From the NCBI RefSeq assembly GCF_027943255.1, contig NC_072895.1, forward strand, positions 76,324,001 to 76,388,000: DNA of 64,000 nt. The letters run 5' to 3'. Of the stretch, positions 11,203 through 22,309 are shown piece after piece. The stretch's first letter is position 1, and the number at the start of each line of letters is the position of its first letter. Below the pieces are notes generated by a model. That model did not search any database. It had not been told where the DNA came from and saw nothing but the letters and a program-made list of their open reading frames with translations. A program made the position numbers and the translations under genes. This stretch comes from Anastrepha obliqua. Lineage: Eukaryota; Arthropoda; Insecta; Diptera; Tephritidae.

Positions 11203-14200
11203 ATGAGTGCAGAGTTGACTACTCCCGAGATGATGGTGTGCCAAACCTTGCGCGCGGCCACAGATCCAAATCATGAGGTTGTTCTTAAAGCCGAGGCACA
11301 GCTGGCAGAGTGGGAAATACAGCCTGGATTTTTCCCCACTCTAGCTCGCTTCTCTACTATGAATGCTGGCAATGAAGTCGGGCAACAATCTATGCAGATA
11401 GATTTAAATGTTCGCTGGATGGCTGCTGTGTATTTAAAGAATGGCGTGAATAAGTACTGGAGACGTAATGTGCGACATGAATTGCCCAGCGAAGAGAAAC
11501 AGCAAATTCGCGAAATTTTACTGAAAAATTTTAGTGCAGAGCCAGTGCCGCAAGTTGCACTACAGATAGCCGTGCTTATGGCGCGAATAGCGCGCATTGA
11601 TTGCCCTCGTGACTGGCCAGAGTTGATACCTCAGTTGATTAAACAGTTACAAATATGTGCACAGACTGATGGTGATGCCAGTGAACAACAACGGGTGCTG
11701 CTTGTTCTGCATCATGTAGTAAAGGCGCTGGCGTCACGACGCATGATGGCGGAAAAGCGGGTTTTTGAAGAGCTTGCCGGAAATTTATTCGTATATATGA
11801 AAGATTTATGGGATGCTTTCACAACTCTATTTTTTCATCAACTCAAGACGGCATGTGTGAATGTGATATCAACATTAGAACGTGCCCTACTTTCTATGCG
11901 CATTTTGCGAAAATTAACGGTGTACGGATTTCCAAAGCCTTTTAAAGTAGAGTGTTGTATGCACTTCCTGGAACTATTATTTGCACGTCTTAAACAGTGT
12001 TTAGAATGTCGTTATGAATTGCAGCATCTTGGAGCTGAAGAACAATTAATAACACTTGTGGAGAAGTTCATATTAAAGCAGATGAAAACATTAACTGAGT
12101 TTCAAGATATGCACTCCAGTTCTTTTGCACGTTTTGTACCCGTTGCTCTAGAATTTAGCTTTGAACATGTCTTCCACGAGCGTGCTCGACTTATATTTAC
12201 TGAAAACGTAATAAATTTCGGCCACTTTGCTATACATTGCATTAATCTTATGAAAGGCATAATGATGTGTAGTGCTTACTCAAATTCGGCAAATACCGGC
12301 GAACAGATTTCAGCAGAATCTGATACAGCCCCACATATAGCACTATCAGATTTTTTCACTAACGAGCGACTTTGTTATATCTGTGACAAAATAATAACAC
12401 ATTATTTCCTGTTGACGCAAATCGAGCTTGATCAGTGGATGGAAGATCCCGAAGGCTTCGCTCAAGATGATGGTGGTGAAAGCTGGAAGTATGCCCTTCG
12501 GCCTTGTATTGAATCGTTCTTCCTTACGTGTTTTAGCCAGTACCAGACAAATATGACAGCTGAAGTAGTAAAATATATCCGAAAAGCACAGCAAATCGAA
12601 CTGTCGCCCACATCCGATCTGAAGGACATACTTTTAAAAGACGCCATATATAATGCTGCAGGGTTGGCTTCATTTCATTTTTTTAATGACATTGATTTTG
12701 ATTCTTGGTTTAGCAATCAACTTTTGTCAGAGCTTCGAATCGAAAGTGATAACTTTCGTATCCTTCGGCGCCGTATTATTTGGTTAGTAGCTGAGTGGGC
12801 GGCAGTTAAATTTTCACGAAGCTTACGTCCTCTGGCTTATGAAGCGTGTTTACATTTACTTCGATCTACTGAGGATATGTCTATACGACTAGCAGCTTCT
12901 CGCACTTTATCCACGTTGATTGGAGACTTCGAGTTTGCCCCAGAGCCTTTTCTACCATATTTGGAACCAGCATTTAATGCATTATTTGTGCTTTTAGGCG
13001 AGGCAAGGGAATGTGACACGAAAATGAATGTCTTGACAATAATGTCGTGTCTTGTGGAAAAAATGAGCGATAACATTGAACCACAAGCAGACAATCTGAT
13101 ATCGTATTTGCCCCTTCTATGGAAAGAAAGTGAAGACTACAACATGCTACGATGTGCTATTATTTGTACATTGCAGCAATTAGCAAAAGCGTTACGTGAC
13201 ATCCCCGAGTCCATGAAACCATTCCTGCACAACGTCATACAGCTCAGCACTGATCTTCAGGTAAAAAAACTTTATATTTAAGCATATCTATCGAACATAG
13301 AATAAAATTCTTACATATGTACATATCTTTAAGGCACTCTCGAAAATCCATAATGCGAACACCGCGGGGAAAGCAAACCTTAATTTTCTTCATTGTATTT
13401 CACAAATACCACTCACAGCATCTTCCATCCTTAAATAAAAGAAAAGCCAGATTCCATTTCCTTCAGCATAAACCAAAATCTTGACTCATGCAAGAATGAA
13501 CTTGGGGAACTTACATTTTAGTAACTTCCCAAAGGGATGCAAATGCATTTATTATTGAAGATTTGAACCGTTTATTATTTAATATATCACATTACCTCGA
13601 TTGTCTTGTGACGACTTCAACATATTAAATCCTACCACAGGGAAGTAAAAATTATTGGCAAAATTGTATTAGTATACTATAAATTCTCGTTCATTAAGTT
13701 TTCCTAGTCCAAATTTATCTGCCATATTTTTCGGTCCTTGGCATTCAAATCTCCCATTTTAAGTTAATCTCGTGGCTCTATGTTATTTTTTATATTGGTT
13801 TTAAGTCAGAGTAAACGATAATCAACACGACAGGTTCAATATCTCTCAATAACAAAACGACTCGTGAGCTAACACAAATACTCCTTAAAATTATTTACAC
13901 TAGTTGGTTTTGGTTCCCACTACATATGGGATGGTAATGGATTTGTAGATCCATAGCATTTCTCAAGTGGTTCGCCGATTAGCTTCTATTACCAAAACTT
14001 TTTATTATGCTTAGCCTGAGTCTTCTATAAGAGTTTACGATCTATTTAGGATAACTCATAAATATACGACTCCTAGTGCGCTAGGACTGGAGTTTGTGGG
14101 ATCTAGATCACATAGTGAAATAATGTAAATTTAATTTCATTGAGTAGGTAAAGTAGTTAGGTAGCAAGTAGGGTCTAGTAAAAAAATGTCCAACGTTCTG

Positions 14201-15346
14201 CATACACTTACATTTTTGGCCTTATAAAACCTTACATAGAAATCATACTCAACAATCAATTTTAAGTTCGTTATTGACTAAATTTTCAAAATAATTTGCT
14301 TCTTATAGGAACCTTCACATATTTACCTCATCGAGGAAGGTCTGGCGCTATGGGTTGCAGTTGTAGAAAATTCAACCGTTATGTCACCGCAGCTATTAGC
14401 ATTATGCAAGAACCTTTTGCCAATTATAGAAATGTCCTCGGAGAATCTGCGAATAGTTCTGATCCTTATACAAGCATATATCCTTTTAGACGCACACACT
14501 TTTCTTGATAACTACGGCATGGAATTTGTCCAGTTCTGTACACGCATGTTCGATGATTTGCGGCCAGAAGGTATAGCTTTGATGCTCAAGGTGTTCGAAA
14601 CTTGTTTGAAATCTGATGCGACCTACGGATTGGATTTAGTACGACCTGCCTTGCCTTACATTTTCAAGCAAGTGTATCTGGACAAAGAATTTCCTATGCT
14701 AATGTCGATGTATTTGATGATGGTTGCACGAGTACTACTTATTAGCCAATCTATATTTACTGCAGTGCTGCAGGAACTGCAAATGCCTAACGCATTGGAG
14801 ACTATACTGGACGTATGGATTCGTAAAATGCCATTAGTGACAGAAGTTGAAAAGCGGAAACTTTTTGCACTTGCATTTGCATCGATATTCACCAATGATC
14901 CCATTTTAGTAGAACGTTTTCCAGGAATTATGCAAAATATTGGAGATACACTTATGGATGTAATGAGGGAAGAAGACGATGAATTGGATACTACAGATAA
15001 CGTCGAAAGTACTGCAAATATGCCGCCCCGTCCAGCTGGGGAGAAACCAATGAAATTCTGCGACTCGTTGGTTTTTCTCGATGAACACGATTTGGATACA
15101 AGCAGTTACTGTATAATGGACGATTTTGACTATAAGACTTACCATTACGACCGCTGTAGACAACTGTCTCTTAAAGATCCAGTACATAAGATTGTGCTTA
15201 CTGAATATTTGGAATGGCAACTAAATTCATTACGGACACAAATGGGAGAAGACGCGTATCAACAGTTGATGCAGTCCGTTTATCCGGGTGTATTAGAGAA
15301 GATCGGAAAGTTTGTCAAACTAAATTTAAATTTTCAACCTAACTGA
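11203..15346 (+). CDS. Ranbp11: Importin-11 (Ran-binding karyopherin)
   Basis: Exon 1 is 11203-13260 (686 codons) and exon 2 is 14309-15346 (345 codons plus TGA). They join in phase 0 across a 1048-bp GT-AG intron, giving 1031 aa, in the size range of importin-11. The N-terminal importin-beta domain is seen early (EAQLAEWEIQPGFFPTLARF, then NVRWMAAVYLKNGVNKYWRR), followed by helical HEAT-type repeats to the end. The protein is a RanGTP-regulated nuclear import receptor; mammalian importin-11 carries charged ubiquitin-conjugating enzymes and other cargo. The ATG is the first in the long frame and sits three bases after a likely acceptor (CCACAG), so the gene probably has a 5' UTR intron. AATAAA at 15492-15497 is a candidate poly(A) signal. 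Frames inside it on the other strand are shadows. Confidence 0.93.
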
Positions 15347-15855
15347 GAAAGATTGATAATTATGAATTTCATGCAATGATACCTACATGAACAGCCTTTA
15401 ACCCAAAGCGTAAGAAGCGAGTCACTAATTTTCTACTTCAATTATAAAAAGCGGCGGTAGAAACTATTCCTGTATCTACTGCTCCATATATAATAAATTT
15501 ACTGAAACTACTCTTTTGTTATTTTTACAATACAGTATCTTTAAAGAGTCCAAATACACTTAGTAGACAGAAACAAAAATTCGATATAATTTAAATTTAC
15601 TTTTTTGTTTAACGAAGCAAGAAATGAAAAAAAAAAAATTACAAAAAAATACAGAACTATAATATAGCTCTTATCATTTAATCGCTTATGAGTAAATGTC
15701 AAAATGAAATACCAACAATTTTAAAAGAATGTCTTTACTTGCAAAGGATGTAAATAATAGTTTGTGTTCTGTACGTGTGTATGTAAATACATATGTACAT
15801 ATATACCTATTTAAAAATATATGCGTTGCTGTAATAGCATAAATATTTGGGAATG

Positions 15856-16158
15856 CGACCGCCGTAGCCGAATGGATTGGTGCGTGACTACCATTCGGAA
15901 TTTAGAGAGAACGTAGGTTCAAATCTCGGTAAAACACCAAAATGAAGAAAACGTTTTTTCTATTTTCTCTAACTTTTTTCAATGGCAAGCCCCGAGTGTA
16001 TTTCTGCCATGAAAAAAACTGATAAAAAATATCTGCCGTTTGGTGTCGGCTTGAAACTGTAGGTCCCTCCATTTGTGGAACAACATCAAGACGCATGCCA
16101 CAAATAGGAGGAGGCGCTCGGTCAAACAACCAAAAAGGGTGCACGCGCCAATTATATA
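15856..16158 (+). repeat. tRNA-derived SINE, copy B (near full length, intact pol III boxes)
   Basis: The head holds TAGCCGAATGG at 15865-15875, a perfect match to the pol III A-box consensus TRGYNNARNGG. GGTTCAAATCT at 15916-15926 matches the B box at 10 of 11 positions, so the head is tRNA-like. The body follows (GGCAAGCCCCGAGTGTATTT, then TCTGCCGTTT, CATTTGTGG and GAGGAGGCGCTCGG). It ends GCGCCAATTA followed by a TA-rich tail. This is the best reference copy in the window. Confidence 0.85.
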
Positions 16159-16183
16159 TGTATATACCATATATATATGTATA

Positions 16184-16242
16184 TATTTGAGAATGCTGCT
16201 GGAGTTACAGTCCTTGGTCGCACACAAATCTGGGTCATATAC
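16184..16242 (-). repeat. CAA-tailed short retroposon, partial copy
   Basis: The block GAATGCTGCTGGAGTTACAG followed by TCCTTGGTCG and CAAATCTGGGTC matches the middle of the copies at 866-1008 and 24425-24553. It follows the SINE at 15856 after a TA-repeat spacer. Confidence 0.55.
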
Positions 16243-16797
16243 ATATGTGCATACTCTTAAGTGATGTCATCAACACACGCTTAGGCACATACATACATAC
16301 TATATATTTTTATGTATATATACCATGTATGCCATTGTTTAGCGCGGACCTTCATAAAAATGCATGATTTTATAGAAGAAACAAAAGCATTCGTTACGGT
16401 AGGAAGTTTCCATTTTTCATGCCATCCTATTTTTTTGTAGAGATGCTTTTGAGCATACATTTTAAAATCCTAAATCGTTAAGACACTTTTTTATTTTTAT
16501 TTTTTTTTATTTTTTAAAAGCTTAAATAACAATAGAATTGTTAAATAAACAGAAAGATAACGCAGCGCTAGCAAGCGCTGTGACACCTTTTTATTTAGGT
16601 ATGTAGTATAAGTAAATATGTATGTGTGCTAATGCTATAGAGCTACCCTGAAATCAAGCATTTGGCTCATAGTTAACAGTCACCATGGTAACGGGTTATT
16701 TGTTGATTTGTTTACTATTAAGGATTTTGGGTTGTTTAGGAAAGGCTAATGTGACTGAATGAAAATAATTCATTTCAGAACGAACTTTTTTGTCAAG
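16243..16797. promoter_or_regulatory. Spacer upstream of the coiled-coil gene
   Basis: A short intergenic region with TA microsatellite and T runs. It should contain the promoter of the gene at 16798. No specific element is recognised. Confidence 0.3.
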
Positions 16798-18454
16798 ATG
16801 GCGTCGGCAGAAAGTGGGGAAAAACATGTAATCATCACAGACCTAGATCTGTCTGATTGTCAGCAACAAATGCAGTCAAAACATCCGCAGGATTTGAATT
16901 GTAAACCTCACAAAAAACGACATACAGAGAAACAACTTCACACCATTTCGGGCAATTTTAACCGTCGTTCCCGGTCGGCAGAACATCGCTCGGACGGACA
17001 TAATACCAATATTAAACAAAATAACCGTGTTAATACTTATTTCAACGAATTGGTAACTCCTTTTTTATTTTTAATATATTTGTTTAAAAATTGTGTAAAC
17101 ATGTTTGGCTTTATTCTCTGCCTAGCTTCAATCAAAAGAAAAACAACTGGAAACAATACTGCAACGTCTAGCCACCTTGCATAAATTCAATGAACAGTTC
17201 GACGTACAAAACAAAGAGCTTCGCGCGCATATACATACCCTAGAAGAGCGCATAGATATACTGCAAGATGAAGTTGCGAATTGTGGTCGTTGTCAAGAGC
17301 TGATTCAACAACTCGCCAACTGCTCAAATGAAAAGCAGGCATTTGCTTCGGATGTAGACATGATGCAGACTCTCGTTTATCGCCTTAATGTACAAATTGA
17401 AAGTTATCAGGATCGTTTGCGTTTATCTAAGGATGCTAATGCAAAAAACATAACAAGTGATACAGGTGCGGGTGATATGCCTACGCAGACATCTTCCCTT
17501 TCAACCTGGGAGGAGGGTGCGTTACGTACGCACACACTTTCGCCATTGCTACAGTCATATGACGAAATGATTCGTGACAAAGAACAGTTAATACAACAAT
17601 ATGGACAGGAATTTGAACACTTCACTGGCGAACTAAAACGCGTTCTAGAAGAAAACAATCGCTTGTTGCAACAAAATGAAAGCCAACGTCGAGAGGTTGG
17701 TTCTTGGCGTGAAGAACGTACCCGAATGCAAGCGCAAGTCGATGTTTGCCGTGCGAAAGTCGATGCACAAACAAAAAAATCTGACTTAGCTAAAGAAAAA
17801 CTAGTGGAAGTGATGCATTGCTATGAACAAAAAATGCAGTCCCTTGTTCTTGACATGGAACATTTACAATCGGCATATACGCGCTGCAAGAATGAACTGG
17901 CTTCATTGAAAAGTATCGCACAACAGCCACCTGACAGCATGGCGCACGCTTTGCAAGAATGTAAAACCCTTTTAGAACAGTTGAAAGAGCAGCACAGTAG
18001 CGAAAAGCAAACACTAGAAAGCACTATAGAAGAGTTTCGGATGCGCCATGTGGAAGATAATAACAAACTTGCTGAATTGAAAATGGAAAGTAAAACGTTA
18101 GTGAAGGAACTGGAACTACAGCGCCAAACAGCAGAAGAGCTCCAACTTCGCACTGCGCATTTCCAACGAACAGCGGAAAAAATAAAGCGCTCACGGGACC
18201 GGTTAAAAGCTCGACTTCGAATTGCCCTGCAATGGGCACAAAAAATGGAAGAAGGGCAAGAAAATATACAAAGTACTTGGGACGCCCTAAAACGTCTTGA
18301 GACCATCGTGAAGCATAAGGAGTCACAAGTGCGGGGACTACATGCTCGCCACTTACAGGAAATCGATAAAATGCAGAAGAAACTATTTCAGAAAGAGGAG
18401 ACCATAAGGAATATTCTCAAAGGGAAACTTGCCATCGGCGAACAAGTGCAATAG
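16798..18454 (+). CDS. Cep89: Coiled-coil centrosomal protein, probably Cep89
   Basis: Exon 1 (16798-17052, 85 codons) and exon 2 (17126-18454) join in phase 0 across a 73-bp GT-AG intron, giving 527 aa. The N-terminal ~90 residues are polar and basic. From about residue 90 to the end the protein is one long heptad-rich coiled coil (for example LEERIDILQDEVANCGRC, then many KEQL/EELQ runs). Cep89 is a centriole distal-appendage protein in vertebrates; the fly protein has also been linked to mitochondrial function. The name rests on overall character and on my recollection that the Drosophila orthologues of Gmppa, importin-11 and Cep89 are neighbours, so it is less secure than the other genes. 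An in-frame ATG also exists at 16759; 16798 (AAGATGG) fits the fly start context better. Confidence 0.65.
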
Positions 18455-18929
18455 GAAAAGTCAACCAATTTCATTTTCTACTCAAAGTCGACAACAAATT
18501 CAAACGTGTACAACAAAACAAGTCTTCGAAAATTTACTGATTGTTAAATACAACATTTGAAAGCTGTTGTCTGTATGTATATACAGCGTTGGTCAAAATA
18601 ATAGTGGTCGTTTTTTAATATTAGAGAATGAGCAACACTGCCAAAAAAAAACCAAGAAACAATTTTTCGCCACTTTACCTTCACAAGGTTATAATAAAAT
18701 TGAAGGGGTTGCAAAACTACATCCCCGATTTTTTTTAAATTCTTACTAAAGTTTGAAATTTTGATGAACATTTTCTGAATTTTTGATAATTTTCTACAAA
18801 ATTTGAAACTTTGAGTTATATAGTTTCTTGGTAGTAGGAACTAAAGGGTTTTCCAATAACAGGTGTTATTTTGAATAGCCCGCTATTTCGGTAGATGCGT
18901 TTTTTGAAGCTGTAATTTTTTGATATTTT

Positions 18930-19180
18930 TCTGCTCGGTGAAAGCAAAATTAATAAAAAAAAAACATTTTTCTAATAGCGGTCGCCCCTCGGCAGGCAAT
19001 GGCAAACCTCCGAGTGTATTTCTGCCATGAAAAAGCTCCTCATAAAAATATCTGCCGTTTGGAGTCGGCTTAAACTGTAGGTCCCTCCATTTGTGGAACA
19101 ACATCAAGCCGCACACCACATATAGGAGGAGGAGCTCGGCCAAACACCTAACAGAAGTGTACGCGCCAATTATTTATTTA
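18930..19180 (+). repeat. tRNA-derived SINE, copy C (inside the 18.8-kb mariner)
   Basis: It starts just after the B-box position (CTCGGTGAAA) and contains all body blocks, ending GCGCCAATTA plus an AT tail. It lies between the left inverted repeat and the transposase ATG of the mariner element, so it inserted into that element. Confidence 0.8.
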
Positions 19181-19233
19181 TTTTTTTTAAATTTTTTGAT
19201 ATTTGACAAGTAGAAACTACGCCATTAATAAAA

Positions 19234-20019
19234 ATGGAAAGATACACGCTTAAACAATACATTGAAATTATTAAAATTCACTATAAAAATGTTGAATATT
19301 TGGCAGAGACGGTTCGTAAAATTTGAACATGTTTGGGTCATCGTGAAGCACCTTGTCGGACCGCAATACAGAAATTGGTGAAAAATTCGAGCTATTGGGA
19401 CAAGTTAGATAAAACCCGTGCACGTCGCTCAAGAACAGCCGAAAATATTGATGCTGTAGCCGAAAGTGTTGAAGAAACCCCCGGTTTGTCGATTCCTCGT
19501 CGTTCTTTGGAAGTAGGCATTCCCCAAACGTCATTACACCGTATTTTGCATAAAGATTTGGGTATTAAGGCTTATAAAGTCCAGTTAACACAAGAACTCA
19601 AGCCGGCCGATCATCAAAAACGTTGTGTCTTTGCTGATTGGGTCGTTGAAATGCATGAAAATAACCCGGAATTCCATCGAAAAATCATCTTGAGTGATGA
19701 GGCGTATTTCCACCTCGGCGGCTTCATCAACAAACAAAATTTTCGGATCTAGGGCTCAGAAAATCTAAGAGTTATTGTTGAAAAGCCTCTCTATCCTCAA
19801 CGTGTGACTGTTTGGTGCGGTTTATGGGCCGGCGGAGTTATTGGATTTTACTTTTTCGAAAATGAAGCTGGAGCAACAGTTACGGTGAATGGATTGCGCT
19901 ATCGAGAGATGATTAACGATTTTTTATGGCCGGAATTGGATGGTATTGATCTGGACAACGTTTCTTTTCAATAAGACGGCGCTACGTGTCACACAAGCAA
20001 CGAAACCATTGATCTTTTA
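19234..20019 (+). pseudogene. Tc1/mariner transposase, broken
   Basis: The frame from ATG 19234 reads a helix-turn-helix N-terminus (TLKQYIEIIKIHYKN). Two catalytic landmarks follow: LSDEAYFHLGG (first Asp, near 19690) and DGATCHTS (second Asp, near 19980). In-frame stops interrupt it near 19324, at 19750-19752 and near 19972, at least some replacing expected Trp or Gln codons. The region with the third acidic residue is missing before the right inverted repeat. It cannot encode an active enzyme. Confidence 0.8.
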
Positions 20020-20176
20020 CGGGAATAACACCTCTTATTGGAAAACCCTTTATATTAAAAAAAAAAAACAATATTATTTGGACTGCCACTGTAAACACTG
20101 CTTTCTTCACAGCGAAACATAGCATAAATACACATAATATATACAATGCCAACTAGGTGCACGTTTCATAGGTTAA

Positions 20177-21459
20177 CCCTTTCGCTACATCTTTTTATTG
20201 CGCCATCCAAAAAATCCAAATTTTTTTGTTAAGTGCTTTTTTTTAAGGGAGGGGTCTAGGGTTTGAGCATTTTTTTTTAATGAATTTTTGAGACTTTGCT
20301 TTAGAGATATGAATAGTGAAAATGTATTTAAACTTTTTGTACAATATAAAGCATCATTTCAACAATATTGTACTAAATTTTTGTAAGAAAATATCGGAAA
20401 ATAAGCCGGTGAGGTAACTTTTCCGAAAACGCCTTTTCCAAAAGGTGATTTGCGGTGACTATCGTATCTAGTTGTAGAATCACCTGAAATAAAAAAGACA
20501 GAATTATTTGGTTGAATTATCACCAAAACCTCCCCCCCACGGGCTCCGATTTTTTTTTTTCATTTTTACGTTGCCAGCGCGTTTTTGAAGCAAAAAGTGC
20601 GATTTTCACTGATTTTTTCGCTGCATAAGTGGAAACCGCCCTTAATGTAAAACAAAAAAGTGAAAAATCTCTCAGTGGGGGGGAGGTATTTTATATATAG
20701 AAGTTGTATACCAAATTTGAAAAGGATCGGTTAAATATTGTTGAAGTTCTAATAGTCACGGACTTTGAAAAAGTGGTTTCGAGAAAAACGCGTAACGCTC
20801 CGCTCCAACGCTCGCAGCTGTCGCAGAGGAGTGGGGACAAAAACGTCTATAACTCCAAAAGTTTTGCTCCGATTGAGCTGAAATTTTGGGACAATATTTT
20901 TGAGATGATTTACTATAAGAAAAAGCTATTTCCAAAAAATCGATTTTTTGAAAGTCAAACCCTAGACCCCTCCCTTAATGTTGCCATATGGCAACAAATG
21001 TTTTGTATTCGTTTCAATCGCAAATAAACTTCTTCTGCAATCTAATGCAAGTTAACACCTTACGAGAAATTTGTTGCCATATGGCAACAAGCTTAGTTTT
21101 AAAAATTAGCATAGCTTTTAAAGCTGCGAGCGAAAAAATATTTACATGCCAAATGACAGATTGAACATTTTTCTATATACTTTATTCAAAAATTGTTGAA
21201 ACATTTGCCCAAAATGCCTCAAAAATCTGAAAATGCAAAATACAAATTTCAGAGTGAAGTGCTATATGCCAGAAGGCTTTCTTTAAAAATGTTGTATTAC
21301 CGATATATAATGGGCGGTTATTATTTATTTTATTTTTGTTTAACCACTAAACTTCAATTTTGGAAAATATGTAACAAAAAAGTTGATATTTTTTACAAGA
21401 GAGTGTTGACGGCCTTTTAAAGTTTACTGTTGCCATATGGCAACAATATCGCGAAAGGG
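20177..21459. mobile_element. Non-autonomous TTAA-target (piggyBac-type) element with internal palindromes
   Basis: Both ends are CCCTTTCGC in inverted orientation and are bounded by TTAA (20173-20176 and 21460-21463), the signature of piggyBac-superfamily elements. No transposase is present. A 24-bp perfect inverted repeat lies at 20243-20266 and 20955-20978. The 16-bp palindrome GTTGCCATATGGCAAC occurs three times (20980-20995, 21073-21088, 21429-21444), the last close to the right end. Frames inside (20704-21027, 21193-21420) show no recognisable protein. Confidence 0.75.
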
Positions 21460-21463
21460 TTAA

Positions 21464-22306
21464 TAAGCATGTTACTGTTAAACAGACAAAACTTCGAGGA
21501 AATTTAAATATACTTATTGATTAGTGTATGGTTTCAATTAAGTTTACAAATACATTTTTTCTATTAAAACATACGATGATTTCCACAGCCATATTTGGGT
21601 TTTGATCTGAATAGCGTTAAAAAACAAAAATAGTAGCTGTTGGTCGAATAGTGTCAAACAATAATAGATTCTTCCAACTTCGACGACCAGACTTAGAGTA
21701 TATGTTTTATGCATTTTATGTATTTCTGCTCGAGCGACATTCGTGGACAAATATAACGGTCATTTCGGTATGGAAGTATGAGTCGTGTGTAAATAGCAAC
21801 AAGAAAGTCACCCACAACATCAACAACTCCAGCTGAATTGCTGCTGCACACAAAAATGCTAGACCAACGGGAATGCTTAGCAGCAGGAATAACTGGAAGC
21901 AACGTGGAGTTTGGTTATCAAGGCCAACGATATAATAATAAAAAAGTGCTCGAAAGCAAATCACAAAACCTCGAGAAACTTAGGAAAAGATTGATTCGCT
22001 CCTATGCGTGTTAAATAAAGGTGAGTCGCTTCACCATGAAACAGTGAAAACGAGTTTTTATTTTAGACAAATGAATGTTATTTCTTTCCGGTTCAGTGGG
22101 TCTATTCTTATATGGATTTTATGAAAAATTATTATTATTCAATTATACTCGTACAACAAATCAAGCACAATATTATAGCTGCTGAAGTTGTTATGCTAGA
22201 AAATATCGTTAGTTGCATTAATATTTGGATGTGTAAGTATTTTTGAGCAAATGACAGCCTTAAATTTAACTATAAGAAAATTAGAGGCGCACTGGCACTA
22301 CATATA
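21464..22306. other. Gene-free stretch between transposons
   Basis: No terminal repeats or coding-like frames are recognised here. Overlapping short frames on both strands at 21544-21964 have no recognisable motif. Confidence 0.4.
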
Positions 22307-22309
22307 TAA

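Larger units (their letters stand above)
18844..20050 (+). mobile_element. Tc1/mariner-superfamily element with SINE insertion, 3' deleted
   Basis: The left end AAGGGTTTTCCAATAACAGG and the reverse-complemented right end AAGGGTTTTCCAATAAGAGG form terminal inverted repeats that continue through TGTTATT. TA dinucleotides flank both sides (18842-18843, 20051-20052). Within it lie a 5'-truncated SINE (18930-19180) and a broken transposase. The transposase sequence jumps to the right repeat soon after the second catalytic Asp, so the 3' third has been deleted. Confidence 0.85.

Noticed and set aside
11271..13094. Minus-strand ORFs of 60-108 residues within importin-11
   Set aside because: Shadows of the long plus-strand exon with clear importin homology.
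15856..15930. Possible tRNA gene (A and B boxes)
   Set aside because: No cloverleaf with closing acceptor stem is apparent and the same head recurs fused to a SINE body elsewhere, so it is a SINE promoter, not a tRNA gene.
16759..16797. Upstream in-frame ATG for the coiled-coil gene
   Set aside because: In frame and possible, but 16798 has the better start context, so it was chosen; the alternative remains open.
17821..18306. Minus-strand 161-residue Cys/Ser-rich ORF
   Set aside because: Antisense shadow of the coiled-coil gene; its composition follows from the complementary Glu/Lys/Gln codons.
18580..18840. Possible Tc1-like end (GTTGGTCAAAATAATAGTGG) after the coiled-coil gene
   Set aside because: The sequence resembles a Tc1 terminal repeat but no matching inverted partner or transposase was found nearby.
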